Positions 46,516 through 54,665 of a stretch of DNA of 64,000 bases are shown here, piece after piece. A program made the position numbers and the translations under genes. Source of the stretch: Candidatus Gastranaerophilales bacterium (GTDB lineage: Bacteria > Cyanobacteriota > Vampirovibrionia > Gastranaerophilales > Gastranaerophilaceae); assembly GCA_944324845.1 (NCBI GenBank), contig CALUXX010000003.1, positions 62,001-126,000 of the forward strand, in the 5' to 3' direction. The notes below the pieces were generated by a model, which made no database searches, was not told the origin of the DNA, and saw only the letters and a list, made by a program, of their open reading frames with translations. Position 1 is the first letter of the stretch. The number at the start of each line of letters is the position of its first letter.

Positions 46516-46839
46516 ATGGCAGGAATCGGAAAATGCATGGGGATTATGTCCGGAATAGGACTTGTTGGAGGAGCTGCTACTTCATATTTCATGCAAAATA
46601 AAACAAATAAAGTCGCAATGGAAAAAGCAAAAGCTCATGCCCAAAACGGAAAAATTAAAATCGGCGGAATGACTCCCGATGGAAAACTCTGGGATGGAGA
46701 AATGACTTTGGATGAATTTAAAAAGAATTTGAACAAAAAAACTGCAATAACTTCAGGAATTTCAGGAGTTATATCTGCAGTTACAACTGCAATTGTCGCA
46801 GGATTAACTCTTCTTTTAGGAAGTAAAATCATTAAATAA
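46516..46839 (+). CDS. Small two-pass membrane protein
   Basis: This 107-aa protein has hydrophobic Gly-rich segments at the N-terminus (CMGIMSGIGLVGGAATSYF) and the C-terminus (GISGVISAVTTAIVAGLTLLL), joined by a charged loop containing WDGEMTLDEFKKNL. I do not recognise the family. GGAGG lies 8 nt before the ATG, one of the strongest ribosome sites in the window. A bidirectional terminator follows. Confidence 0.7.
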   Translation: MAGIGKCMGIMSGIGLVGGAATSYFMQNKTNKVAMEKAKAHAQNGKIKIGGMTPDGKLWDGEMTLDEFKKNLNKKTAITSGISGVISAVTTAIVAGLTLLLGSKIIK

Positions 46840-46865
46840 AAAATATAATAAAAACAAACAAAAAG

Positions 46866-46893
46866 ACCGCTGTAGAAATCTACAGCGGTTTTA
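46866..46893. terminator. Bidirectional terminator, small membrane gene / hpf
   Basis: ACCGCTGTAGA (46866-46876) and TCTACAGCGGT (46879-46889) form an 11-bp stem. The minus strand continues into T5 and T-rich sequence; the plus strand has TTTTAT. Confidence 0.85.
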
Positions 46894-46913
46894 TAATCGA
46901 TTTACAATAATAA

Positions 46914-47291
46914 TTAGTCTTCTATAGCCTTAATTATTTCAACTTCTTCTTTTTCTTCTTTTTGAACATCTGTACGAATAGATGCCTTATCAGAATAGAT
47001 GTTTTTATCCTTTTGTTTTGTAATCTGTCTTGCAAGTTTGTCTGCTAAAATATCAATACTTGCATACATAGATTCAGCAGCTTCTTCACAACGAATACTA
47101 CCGGTATTTGTCTTACAGATAACTTCTGCAATGTGCTTACCCTCTGCTGAAGGATTCTTAATCACTGACAATACAACATCAATTCCTTGAATTTGATCAT
47201 AATGTGTTGCAACTTTGCCGATTTTTTCCTTTACATAAGCCTTGATAGCATCTGTAATTTCGATGTTTCTACCGTTTACATGAATGTACAT
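46914..47291 (-). CDS. hpf: Ribosome hibernation-promoting factor
   Basis: This 125-aa HPF/RaiA-family protein has the N-terminal ribosome-binding fold (MYIHVNGRNIEITDAIKAYV, then KHIAEVICKT and MYASIDILADKL near 80-91). It ends with an acidic and basic tail (EEKEEVEIIKAIED). It lacks the dimerising C-terminal domain of long HPF, so it is the short type that inactivates 70S ribosomes or aids 100S formation. GGAGG precedes the ATG and a TATACT box lies about 35 nt upstream. Confidence 0.93.
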   Translation of the reverse strand: MYIHVNGRNIEITDAIKAYVKEKIGKVATHYDQIQGIDVVLSVIKNPSAEGKHIAEVICKTNTGSIRCEEAAESMYASIDILADKLARQITKQKDKNIYSDKASIRTDVQKEEKEEVEIIKAIED

Positions 47292-47362
47292 TTAAAAACC
47301 TCCAATTCAATACTGCTTTGTCAGTATAACATACTTTGAATAATTTTTAAAGGGTTTTTTGT

Positions 47363-47584
47363 CTATTCATCTGCTAAAAATTGTGGCAATTCAACATCAG
47401 GTGTTCCGATAACCCTTACCAATTCAAGAACTGAAGCCTTCATTTGGCACTTTTGAGATGACGCTGTGAAAAAATCTTTATAAAAACAACCTTCACAATT
47501 ACATCCACGCTTGTAACATTCTAATGCAGTTGTTGTCCATCTTCTCACTGCAACTGCTCTTCCCATATCCCTACTTCTAAACAA
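47363..47584 (-). CDS. Small Cys-rich protein
   Basis: This 73-aa protein has five Cys (23, 28, 30, 33, 46) in ALECYKRGCNCEGCFYKDFF and QKCQMKASVLELV. The spacing suggests a metal- or FeS-binding knuckle followed by a helix. Similar small proteins appear in Firmicutes and related anaerobes as unannotated conserved genes (from memory). The frame begins with TTG at 47584, with GGAG about 11 nt upstream; an internal ATG at 47566 is the alternative. A structured leader of about 110 nt precedes it. Confidence 0.65.
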   Translation of the reverse strand: MFRSRDMGRAVAVRRWTTTALECYKRGCNCEGCFYKDFFTASSQKCQMKASVLELVRVIGTPDVELPQFLADE

Positions 47585-47720
47585 TTTATATAATCTCCAC
47601 TCTTACAATATTAACTAGACAATATATATCTTTACATATATATTGCAAATCTCCCCTAAAGTCGTTGTATCAATGATTTCCGACTCCATAATTTCATTAT
47701 AGAAAATAAGGAAAATTTTT
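47585..47720 (-). promoter_or_regulatory. Promoter and structured leader of the Cys-rich gene
   Basis: On the minus strand TTGAAA, a 16-nt spacer and TATAAT (plus 47695-47700) make a good promoter. The leader contains AGTCG...CGACT and then a perfect 10-bp hairpin CAATATATAT/ATATATATTG (plus 47620-47645). No known riboswitch class fits. Confidence 0.5.
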
Positions 47721-48246
47721 CAAGAGCGGAACATGTACTTATTAAGAATTGTAACGTAGAGCCGTAACCCTTATAAAATAAGCGTTTTCAGAATGTCAAC
47801 TCCCCAATATCATGCTATGACATGTTTTACAGATACTTTCACCCTCTAAAACCATGAAGTGACATGGTTTTACATGGTTTAAATATTTATTAAGTATTGT
47901 AAATTATTTTCAAAATAAACCCATCAGGCATGCCCGACCGGACTATAAAATCGCTACTTGAAGCCTTTTGCAAGATTTTTTTATCTTTACCAGTAAATTT
48001 TGAAATTTGTATTAATTTCTCCGGAGATTTTTTTTAATACAACAATTAATTTGACTAAAGATAAATAGAAATTAATTTATAGAATAAATATATAAAAAAA
48101 TCACATCTATAATAAACGCACAAAATATAAAATAGCCCATTATGGAAAAACCTTATACCGACATATACAGGGAATTTTTGTTGCAATTAAAACGTGTTTG
48201 TAATAAATTGGGTGTGTATAGGTATCCAAAGAAGGAGGAATTATAC
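47721..48246 (+). promoter_or_regulatory. Long non-coding region upstream of pckA
   Basis: No supported gene is present. It holds a perfect 10-bp hairpin (TAAAACCATG 47847-47856, CATGGTTTTA 47863-47872), two related boxes TGACATGTTTTACA (47818-47831) and TGACATGGTTTTACA (47860-47874), and a 9-bp inverted repeat (48007-48015, 48034-48042) enclosing TCTCCGGAGA. A TATAAT at 48108-48113 would give a pckA leader of about 125 nt. The two related boxes could bind a regulator. Confidence 0.45.
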
Positions 48247-49845
48247 ATGGAAACTTATGGTATTGAAAAATTTGGTATTATTGGACCAAAAGCAGTTTAC
48301 CGCAACTTAACACCTGCTCAATTAACTGAAGCAGCATTACGTTTAGGTGAAGGTTCATTAAGCAACACTGGTGCTTTAGTTGTAACTACCGGAAAATATA
48401 CTGGTCGTTCTCCTAAAGATAAATTCATTGTTGATACAGAAACTATTCACAATGACATTGCTTGGGGTAAAGTAAACCGTCCGATAAGCAGAGAAGCATT
48501 TAACTCTATCAAGGGTAAAATTGCAGCTTACCTACAAAACAGAGAAATCTTCATTTTTGATGGTTTTGCAGGTGCAGACAAAACTTACACTCAAAAATTC
48601 AGAGTAATTAACGAAATGGCAAGCCAAAACTTGTTCATTCACCAATTATTAATCAGACCAACAGCTGAAGAATTATCAAGCTACGGTGAACCTGATTACA
48701 CAATTCTTTGTGCTCCTGGATTCAAATGTGATCCTGAAGTTGACGGAGTAAATTCTGAAGCTTGTATCGCAATCGATTACGAAGCACACGAAATCATTAT
48801 TTGTGGTTCACGATACTCAGGCGAAATCAAAAAATCTGTATTCGCTACTATGAACTATGTTATGACTAAGAAAAACGTTCTTCCAATGCACTGTTCAGCA
48901 AACATGGACCCTGCAACAGGAGAAACTGCAGTATTCTTTGGTCTTTCTGGAACAGGAAAAACTACATTATCAGCAGACCCTGCTCGTAAGTTAATCGGTG
49001 ACGATGAACACGGTTGGTCTCCTGACGGTGTATTCAACTTCGAAGGCGGATGCTATGCAAAATGTATTAACCTTTCTGAAGAAAATGAACCTGATATCTT
49101 CAACGCTATCAAATTTGGTTCATTAGTTGAAAACGTTGTTATGGATCCTGAAACTAGAGAATTTGATTTTAATGATGGTTCATTAACTGAAAATACTCGT
49201 GTTGGTTATCCTATCAACTACATTAACAATGCTCAAATCCCTTCAAAAGGTGGTATTCCTAAAGTTGTTATCTTCTTAACAGCTGATGCATTCGGTGTAT
49301 TACCTCCAATTTCAAGATTGGACAAAAACGCTGCTATGTACCACTTTGTAACAGGATTTACTTCTAAATTAGCTGGTACTGAACGTGGTATTACAGAACC
49401 TGTTCCTACATTCTCAACATTATTTGGCGAACCATTTATGCCAATGGATGCTTCTGTTTACGCAGAAATGTTAGGTGACAAACTTGATAAATACGGAACT
49501 AAGGTTTACTTAGTAAATACAGGATGGGCTGGCGGCTCAGCTTCTATGGGTGCTAAGAGAATGAAATTAGCTTACACTCGTGCTATGGTTTCTGCTGCAT
49601 TGAACGGTTCATTCGATTCTGTTGAATTCAAACACCACGATATATTCAACGTTGATTATCCTACTTCTTGCCCTAACGTTCCTTCTGAAATGTTGGATGC
49701 AAGAGGTATGTGGGCTGATAAAGCAGCTTATGATGCTAACGCAAACAAACTTGCTCAAATGTTTGCTGATAACTTCGCTGCTAAATATCCTAATATGCCT
49801 TCTGAAATCGTTAACGCAGGTCCTAAAGCTAAGGTTGCTGTGTAA
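48247..49845 (+). CDS. pckA: Phosphoenolpyruvate carboxykinase (ATP)
   Basis: This 532-aa enzyme interconverts oxaloacetate and ATP with PEP, CO2 and ADP. It has the kinase P-loop GLSGTGKTTLSADP, the metal-binding DDEHGW, the GGCYAKC segment and the ATP-specific C-terminal PTFSTLFGEPFMP, all typical of the ATP family. The frame is open 35 codons further upstream to 48142, but AAGGAGG lies about 9 nt before the ATG at 48247 and the conserved YGIEKFG start follows it. Codon bias is strong, as in ppdK. With ppdK and gpmI it allows gluconeogenesis or energy-conserving CO2 fixation. Confidence 0.96.
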   Translation: METYGIEKFGIIGPKAVYRNLTPAQLTEAALRLGEGSLSNTGALVVTTGKYTGRSPKDKFIVDTETIHNDIAWGKVNRPISREAFNSIKGKIAAYLQNREIFIFDGFAGADKTYTQKFRVINEMASQNLFIHQLLIRPTAEELSSYGEPDYTILCAPGFKCDPEVDGVNSEACIAIDYEAHEIIICGSRYSGEIKKSVFATMNYVMTKKNVLPMHCSANMDPATGETAVFFGLSGTGKTTLSADPARKLIGDDEHGWSPDGVFNFEGGCYAKCINLSEENEPDIFNAIKFGSLVENVVMDPETREFDFNDGSLTENTRVGYPINYINNAQIPSKGGIPKVVIFLTADAFGVLPPISRLDKNAAMYHFVTGFTSKLAGTERGITEPVPTFSTLFGEPFMPMDASVYAEMLGDKLDKYGTKVYLVNTGWAGGSASMGAKRMKLAYTRAMVSAALNGSFDSVEFKHHDIFNVDYPTSCPNVPSEMLDARGMWADKAAYDANANKLAQMFADNFAAKYPNMPSEIVNAGPKAKVAV

Positions 49846-49873
49846 TTTCATTAAGACATATTACAAACTTAGA

Positions 49874-49907
49874 AAACCTCGCTGTTATACAGCGGGGTTT
49901 TTCTTTT
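49874..49907 (+). terminator. Terminator of pckA
   Basis: AAACCTCGCTGT and ACAGCGGGGTTT form a 12-bp stem (one G-T pair) with a 3-nt loop and a following T tract. Confidence 0.93.
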
Positions 49908-49995
49908 GGGCTTTTATATACATACAAGAAATCCCTTAAAAAGAGGATTTGACTTTATTTAGGTTTAAATATAATATTTATTATACGGGAAGATT

Positions 49996-50085
49996 ATGAG
50001 AAATTTATTGATAATATTGGGAATACTTTTTTGTATCAATCTGTTATTGATAACAATTAGCAGAGTCTTTGCCGCTGGCATTTAG
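49996..50085 (+). CDS. 29-aa hydrophobic peptide
   Basis: This ORF encodes a peptide starting MRNLLIILGILFCINLLLI and ending SRVFAAGI, essentially one membrane helix with a possible signal-peptidase site (VFA-AG). A GGGAAG ribosome site lies 4-5 nt upstream. TTGACT at 49948-49953 and a TAATAT about 17 nt later give a good promoter. The stop codon directly precedes the ribosome site of the secreted-protein gene at 50105, so the two are co-transcribed. It could be a small membrane protein or a translation-coupling leader. Confidence 0.5.
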   Translation: MRNLLIILGILFCINLLLITISRVFAAGI

Positions 50086-50104
50086 AGTAAAGGAGTTTAT
50101 TATA

Positions 50105-50470
50105 ATGAAAAAATATTTGGCAGTATTACTATTAGGAATTACTTTGTCTACAGCAGCTTTTGCGGCAGAAAGGAATGCTGAATATAAAAAGAATTTTTAT
50201 GACAATCTACAAAGCGGAATGATTAGTTCTATAAAAGATAGCTTAATCAAACAAGGTATTCCTGCTGATACTGCTGAAAAATATACAACTGCTTTAAATG
50301 GTAGAATTGATAGACAAGTTTTAGAAAATTCCAGCTGGGCTTGTGTTTCTAAATATAGCGATGATCAACTAATCGCCGAAAAAGAAAAAATTGCTGATGA
50401 ATGCTTTGCCGGTTGGGTTAGAGATCTTATGAACAATAATGCTGATTTATTAAAAATGCTTCAGCAATAA
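50105..50470 (+). CDS. Small secreted protein
   Basis: This 121-aa protein has a Sec signal peptide (MKKYLAVLLLGITLSTAAFA, cleavage after AFA-A near residue 21). A helical, charged mature part of about 100 residues with two Cys (SSWACVSKYS, ADECFAGWV) may form a disulfide in the periplasm. I do not recognise the family. AAAGGAG lies about 9 nt before the ATG; the upstream in-frame start at 50069 overlaps the 29-aa ORF and is rejected. It is followed by deoB after 88 nt. Confidence 0.8.
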   Translation: MKKYLAVLLLGITLSTAAFAAERNAEYKKNFYDNLQSGMISSIKDSLIKQGIPADTAEKYTTALNGRIDRQVLENSSWACVSKYSDDQLIAEKEKIADECFAGWVRDLMNNNADLLKMLQQ

Positions 50471-50558
50471 ATGTTTTAAATTATAAGAAAATTTTATGAA
50501 TTACCATAAACAATTCTATTTGTCTTTGTGATAAAATTAGCAAAAAGGGGGTTTTTCT

Positions 50559-51737
50559 ATGGTAAGAGCTGTTATAATGGTTATTGATTCTATGGGAATA
50601 GGTGCAATGTCTGATTGCAAAGAGTTTAATGATATTCCTGAATGCAACACCTTAAAACACGTTTGCGAATTTAATAACGGATTAAATGTTCCAAACTTAG
50701 AAAAAATGGGACTTGGAAACATTCAAAACTTTATGGGTATAAAACCTGTAGAAAAACCTATTGCAACAGTTGCAACATTAGTGGAAAAATCTAAAGGAAA
50801 AGATACAACAACAGGACATTGGGAAATTGCAGGTATAACTTTAGACAGACCTTTTGCAACTTTTCCTAATGGATTTCCTGCTGAAATTATTGATGAATTT
50901 GTCGAAAAAACAAATTGCGGCGGAGTTTTAGCAAATTGTCCGGCTAGTGGTACTGCAATTATTGAAAAATTAAATGATGAACACCACGCAACAAAATTCC
51001 CTATTGTATATACTTCAGCAGACAGCGTTTTCCAAATTGCCGTTGATACTGATTTAATACCATTGGAAACTTTATATGAATGGTGCACTACTGCAAGAAA
51101 AATTTTAACAGATGGCGGCCACTATGTTTCAAGAGTAATCGCAAGACCTTATAAGATTATTGACGGAAAACCAACAAGAATTTCTAAAGATAGAAGAGAT
51201 TATTCGATTGAACCTGTTAAACCAACATTACTTAATAAGATTAAAGATGATGGCGGAAAAGTTATCGGTATTGGAAAAATTGAAGATATATTTTCTAAAT
51301 CAGGAATTACTCATGCAATTCACACAGGTTCCAACAAAGAAGGTTTGGAATTAACACTCAAAGCAATAAAAAGAGAATTGCCGCTTGAAGAAATTGCTTA
51401 TGATAAAAATAAAGAATATAATGATAAGGAAATCATCTTCACCAATCTTGTTGATACAGATATGCTTTTTGGTCACAGAAATGATCCAAAAGGTTATGGT
51501 TTAGCTATAGAAGAAATTGACAGATACCTTGGTGATATTTTAAATTCTCTTGAAGATGAGGATTTGTTATTTGTAACAGCTGACCATGGATGCGACCCTA
51601 CAGTTGAGGGCACTGATCATACAAGAGAAAAAGTGCCTGTTTTAATGTATTCTAAAAAACTCCCTTCTAATGGAAATTTAGGAGAAATGCTAGGTTTTGA
51701 TAATATTGCATCATTTATTTGTGATTGGATGTTCTAA
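50559..51737 (+). CDS. deoB: Phosphopentomutase
   Basis: This 392-aa enzyme interconverts (deoxy)ribose 1- and 5-phosphate in nucleoside salvage. It is an alkaline phosphatase superfamily member with metal Asp10 (VIDSMGIGA), the phosphorylated Thr region KGKDTTTGHWE, and TADHGCDPT near the C-terminus. Length is normal. A GGGGG ribosome site lies before the ATG. It overlaps the convergent gene at 51734 by 4 nt. No other deo or nucleoside phosphorylase gene is adjacent. Confidence 0.96.
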   Translation: MVRAVIMVIDSMGIGAMSDCKEFNDIPECNTLKHVCEFNNGLNVPNLEKMGLGNIQNFMGIKPVEKPIATVATLVEKSKGKDTTTGHWEIAGITLDRPFATFPNGFPAEIIDEFVEKTNCGGVLANCPASGTAIIEKLNDEHHATKFPIVYTSADSVFQIAVDTDLIPLETLYEWCTTARKILTDGGHYVSRVIARPYKIIDGKPTRISKDRRDYSIEPVKPTLLNKIKDDGGKVIGIGKIEDIFSKSGITHAIHTGSNKEGLELTLKAIKRELPLEEIAYDKNKEYNDKEIIFTNLVDTDMLFGHRNDPKGYGLAIEEIDRYLGDILNSLEDEDLLFVTADHGCDPTVEGTDHTREKVPVLMYSKKLPSNGNLGEMLGFDNIASFICDWMF

Positions 51738-52204
51738 GAAAGAATACTCATGCCTGAATGAGTAGCATCAAAATATAAACTCAATGCCATATCTACATCT
51801 GCTTGTGCTTGAGTATAGTTTTTGTATGCAGTTGATGCACCATCTCCGCTATTTGCTAATACCTGTTTTTTCTGATATCCGGATAAGGCATATCCATTGT
51901 TATTCTTTTGCGCTTGACTTAAATTGATAGAATATTGATTTGAATAACGGCTCCAAATGTTTTTTGCCTTGGAAGCTGCTGCAAGTGCATTCTTATATTC
52001 GATTTCTTTTCTTTTTATATGTTCTTGTTTTGATTTTGCAATAGGATTTGTAATTTCTTTTGAGTCATTTTCTGCGGTCATTATACTGTTCATCTTGGCA
52101 GAATACTTCTTATATCCGTCATCTCCGTATATTGCTCTTAGAGATTTCGCATAGTCAGAATTACTATTCTTGAAATAATTTTCCGTGACAATATTTATAC
52201 TCAT
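51734..52204 (-). CDS. Hypothetical soluble protein
   Basis: This 156-aa protein is Asn/Ser/Tyr/Lys-rich and helical, with no signal peptide, membrane segment or Cys. It contains two Tyr-rich repeats (YKKYSAKM, KAKNIWSRYSNQYSINLSQ). I do not recognise the family. AGGAAAG lies before the ATG. It belongs to the set of lineage-style hypothetical proteins in 51.7-54.1 kb. Confidence 0.7.
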   Translation of the reverse strand: MSINIVTENYFKNSNSDYAKSLRAIYGDDGYKKYSAKMNSIMTAENDSKEITNPIAKSKQEHIKRKEIEYKNALAAASKAKNIWSRYSNQYSINLSQAQKNNNGYALSGYQKKQVLANSGDGASTAYKNYTQAQADVDMALSLYFDATHSGMSILS

Positions 52205-52287
52205 ATCTTTCCTATTGATTCTTTTTCCTATATTTATATAAAGTATTTTTAGATAGGAAAATTTCTCTTTATTACAAAAAATTTACA

Positions 52288-52316
52288 AAAAAAATTCCTG
52301 CATATCTACAGGAATT
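52288..52316 (-). terminator. Terminator of the 461-aa protein gene
   Basis: On the minus strand AATTCCTG and CAGGAATT form an 8-bp stem with an 8-nt loop, followed by T8. Confidence 0.85.
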
Positions 52317-52401
52317 AAAATTTACACTACTTCCTAACCTTTTTAAAATTTTCTCACTTCGATATTTAAGGAATATATCAATTATTTGAATTTATATCAT
52401 T

Positions 52402-53787
52402 TTATTCTTTTGGTGTTTCAACATATTTCTTGCCTTCTTTTTCTGCAATTTTCTTGATGATATTGTCGTAATTTTCTGCCACGTCATTATCGAACCAGAA
52501 TGTTGATTTAACTTCGCGGTTGATTTTTGCAAAATCTTCACGGCATTCATCCATTATGCCTAATTCAAGAACTTTATCTCTTAAGGCATTCATTATTACC
52601 TTGCCGTATTTACGTTTATCAAAATATCCGGCTTCATCTACAAATCTTTCCATAAATGATTGTTTATGTTCTGTAGCATACAAATCTTGCCAAGCTAGCA
52701 TTACATCCATTACGTTATCTGAATTGATTTTGTTGCAAGCTTCTTCCAATTCACCATCGTCGAATAAATCAACTAATTTGCGACCTTCAACAGAATAACC
52801 TGAACCTGTTGGGGTTGCACTGTTTGGTGTGTTTTGCGCAGCTGGAGTATTTTGTGCAGCTGGCGTATTTTGCGCAGAAGGTGTATTTTGCGCAGCTGGT
52901 GTGTTTTGCGCAGCTGGAGTATTTTGTGCTGCTGGTGTATTTTGCGCAGCCGGTGTGCTTGTTGAACTTGCACTAATTTGATTTATTGCATTGATAATTT
53001 TGTTATAAGCTGTAGAAATCTTTGTAAGTTCATTATTAACCTGAGAAGGTTCTAAACCTTCCGGATTTTTTTGCAAGTTTTCTAATTTTGCTTTTAGCTG
53101 CTCTAATTCAGATTTTAATTGTGCTAAACGTTCTTTTGCAGGTGCAGTTAAATCAGTTCTGGATTCAATATTTGCAATCTTTTCAAAGGTCTTTTCCATA
53201 TTTTTTAAACATGCTTTTATGTTTTGACCAATTCTAATTTCGCCAACAATATTTTGAACTGATGCTTCAGCTTCTGCTGCAACTTTTGATAAATCACCTA
53301 CTGATAAATTACCATTTTTTGCATCTTCTTGAGCTTGAAGTAATTTTGCTTCTTCTTCATTCAATTTTGTTATATAGTCATTTAATTTTGCAGCTTCTTC
53401 TTCTGTTATTCCTTGTTTATATAATTGAGCATATAATTGTTGTCTTACTTGCTCAATTCCTGCAAGTGTTGAACCTACTCTTCTTTGAGTATTTTGTGCA
53501 GCCATTCTATTAGCAATATTTAACATATTGTCAAGAAATATATTACCGGTAGTTCCACCCGGAACACCTGGTACCGTACCTGGAGTTGTTACTCCCCAGT
53601 TATTATATATACTTTGTTGTTGGTTCAAAAGTGCTAATGCTTGAGCATTTAAATTCATTCCAACAGGACCACTTGTAATGTTATCAGGTAAAGTGAATAT
53701 TTGAATATCCCCTCCGAAATTAGTCATTCCGCAAGGTAATACATTCCAGTATGGTAAATTTGCGTATGATAAATAATTGTAACTCAT
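52402..53787 (-). CDS. Hypothetical protein with conserved N-terminal module, coiled coil and hexapeptide repeat
   Basis: This 461-aa protein has a distinct N-terminal module (residues 1-65: SYNYLSYANLPYWNVLPCG, then TNFGGDIQIFTLPDNITSGP and IYNNWG) also found in the neighbouring 75-aa protein. A Gly/Pro linker, a long helical and coiled-coil region (about 85-270), a run of seven TPAAQN-type hexapeptides (about 279-320) and an acidic helical C-terminal domain follow. There is no signal peptide or membrane helix. GGGG lies before the ATG. Function is unknown; a modular scaffold or surface protein exported by an unconventional route is possible. Confidence 0.8.
   Translation of the reverse strand: MSYNYLSYANLPYWNVLPCGMTNFGGDIQIFTLPDNITSGPVGMNLNAQALALLNQQQSIYNNWGVTTPGTVPGVPGGTTGNIFLDNMLNIANRMAAQNTQRRVGSTLAGIEQVRQQLYAQLYKQGITEEEAAKLNDYITKLNEEEAKLLQAQEDAKNGNLSVGDLSKVAAEAEASVQNIVGEIRIGQNIKACLKNMEKTFEKIANIESRTDLTAPAKERLAQLKSELEQLKAKLENLQKNPEGLEPSQVNNELTKISTAYNKIINAINQISASSTSTPAAQNTPAAQNTPAAQNTPAAQNTPSAQNTPAAQNTPAAQNTPNSATPTGSGYSVEGRKLVDLFDDGELEEACNKINSDNVMDVMLAWQDLYATEHKQSFMERFVDEAGYFDKRKYGKVIMNALRDKVLELGIMDECREDFAKINREVKSTFWFDNDVAENYDNIIKKIAEKEGKKYVETPKE
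52826..52951 (-). repeat. 18-bp tandem repeat encoding TPAAQN
   Basis: Seven near-identical 18-bp units encode TPAAQN, with one TPSAQN variant. The DNA units differ mainly at third positions, so slippage could still change the copy number in frame. Confidence 0.85.
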
Positions 53788-53828
53788 AATTTCCCCGTTT
53801 CCTTTTTCTTTACCTTAAAATTTTTTAG

Positions 53829-54056
53829 TTAACAGTAGTACCCAAATCCGAATCCCATTGGACCCCAGTTATTGTATATCGTTGTTTGCCTGTTTAGAAC
53901 TCCTAACGCAGGATAGTTTAAAAACATTCCAACAGGTCCGCTTGTTATATCATCAGGAAGTGTGAAAACTTGAGTATCACCACCAAAATTCGTGATGCCA
54001 CAAGGTAAGATGTTCCAATATGGCATATTCGCGTATGATAAGTAGTTGAAACTCAT
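53829..54056 (-). CDS. Stand-alone copy of the NYLSYAN module
   Basis: This 75-aa protein repeats the N-terminal module of its downstream neighbour (NYLSYANMPYWNILPCG, TNFGGDTQVFTLPDDITSG, IYNNWG) and ends in a Gly/Phe-rich tail with a terminal Cys. It is nearly co-directional (41 nt before the 461-aa gene), so both may be expressed together. AAAGGAA lies before the ATG at 54056; an upstream in-frame codon at 54116 lacks support. No function is known. It is a recent partial duplication or the ancestral single-module form. Confidence 0.75.
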   Translation of the reverse strand: MSFNYLSYANMPYWNILPCGITNFGGDTQVFTLPDDITSGPVGMFLNYPALGVLNRQTTIYNNWGPMGFGFGYYC

Positions 54057-54250
54057 TTCCTTTTCCCCAATTCCTTTATTTTCCCTGTGTATATATAAAC
54101 AATTTTTCACTTGCAAAATTGCCTATTTACATGAATATTGAGCACTTAATTTAACTCAAATACTTATAGCTAAAGGGTTTCAGAAATATTATTTTATGTT
54201 AACATTTCTTAACATTTTTGAATATGAATATATTGTGGTAAAATTCCGTT

Positions 54251-54655
54251 ATGGAAACTTTAGCTAAATTTATTCAAACAAAAAGAAAAGAACTTGATAT
54301 GACCCCTAAAGGACTTGCCATTGCTGCAAATATTTCCCTTGATATGGTGGAAGATATCGAAAGCGGAAAAGAATTATTTTTATCTGTTACCGTACGTCAA
54401 GCTCTGGCAAAAGTCTTAAAATGTGAACCGGATGAAATTAAACAATTAGAAAAAGATATTGCAAATGATATCATTTCACCTGAAATTATTGAAAGTTTAA
54501 AACAACTTATTCTAAATGGTGCAGGTGGATTGAAATGTCCAAAATGCGGAGCGCCTTTAGATACAAGAGTTGCTAAAATGTATGATCTGGAAGATAATCT
54601 TGTATTACATGCAAAAGCACATTGTACAAAATGCCCGTTTCAAATTCATTCATAA
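54251..54655 (+). CDS. XRE-type HTH protein with C-terminal zinc ribbon
   Basis: This 134-aa protein has an N-terminal helix-turn-helix domain (residues 5-60; DMTPKGLAIAANISLDMVED), a helical linker and a C-terminal zinc ribbon: Cys96, Cys99, Cys125, Cys128. The HTH is less canonical than that of the 7409 gene. The combination suggests a DNA- or RNA-binding regulator with a structural or redox-sensing metal site. TAAAAT (54239-54244) lies 6 nt before the ATG and no Shine-Dalgarno site exists, so the mRNA is probably leaderless. Confidence 0.8.
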   Translation: METLAKFIQTKRKELDMTPKGLAIAANISLDMVEDIESGKELFLSVTVRQALAKVLKCEPDEIKQLEKDIANDIISPEIIESLKQLILNGAGGLKCPKCGAPLDTRVAKMYDLEDNLVLHAKAHCTKCPFQIHS

Positions 54656-54665
54656 ATTTTTTAAT

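Noticed and set aside
47721-48246. tRNA, tmRNA, 6S or SRP RNA in the long gap before pckA
   Set aside because: I found no cloverleaf, CCA end, TTCGA-type T-loop or other known RNA signature by reading either strand; a covariance search would be needed to exclude it fully.
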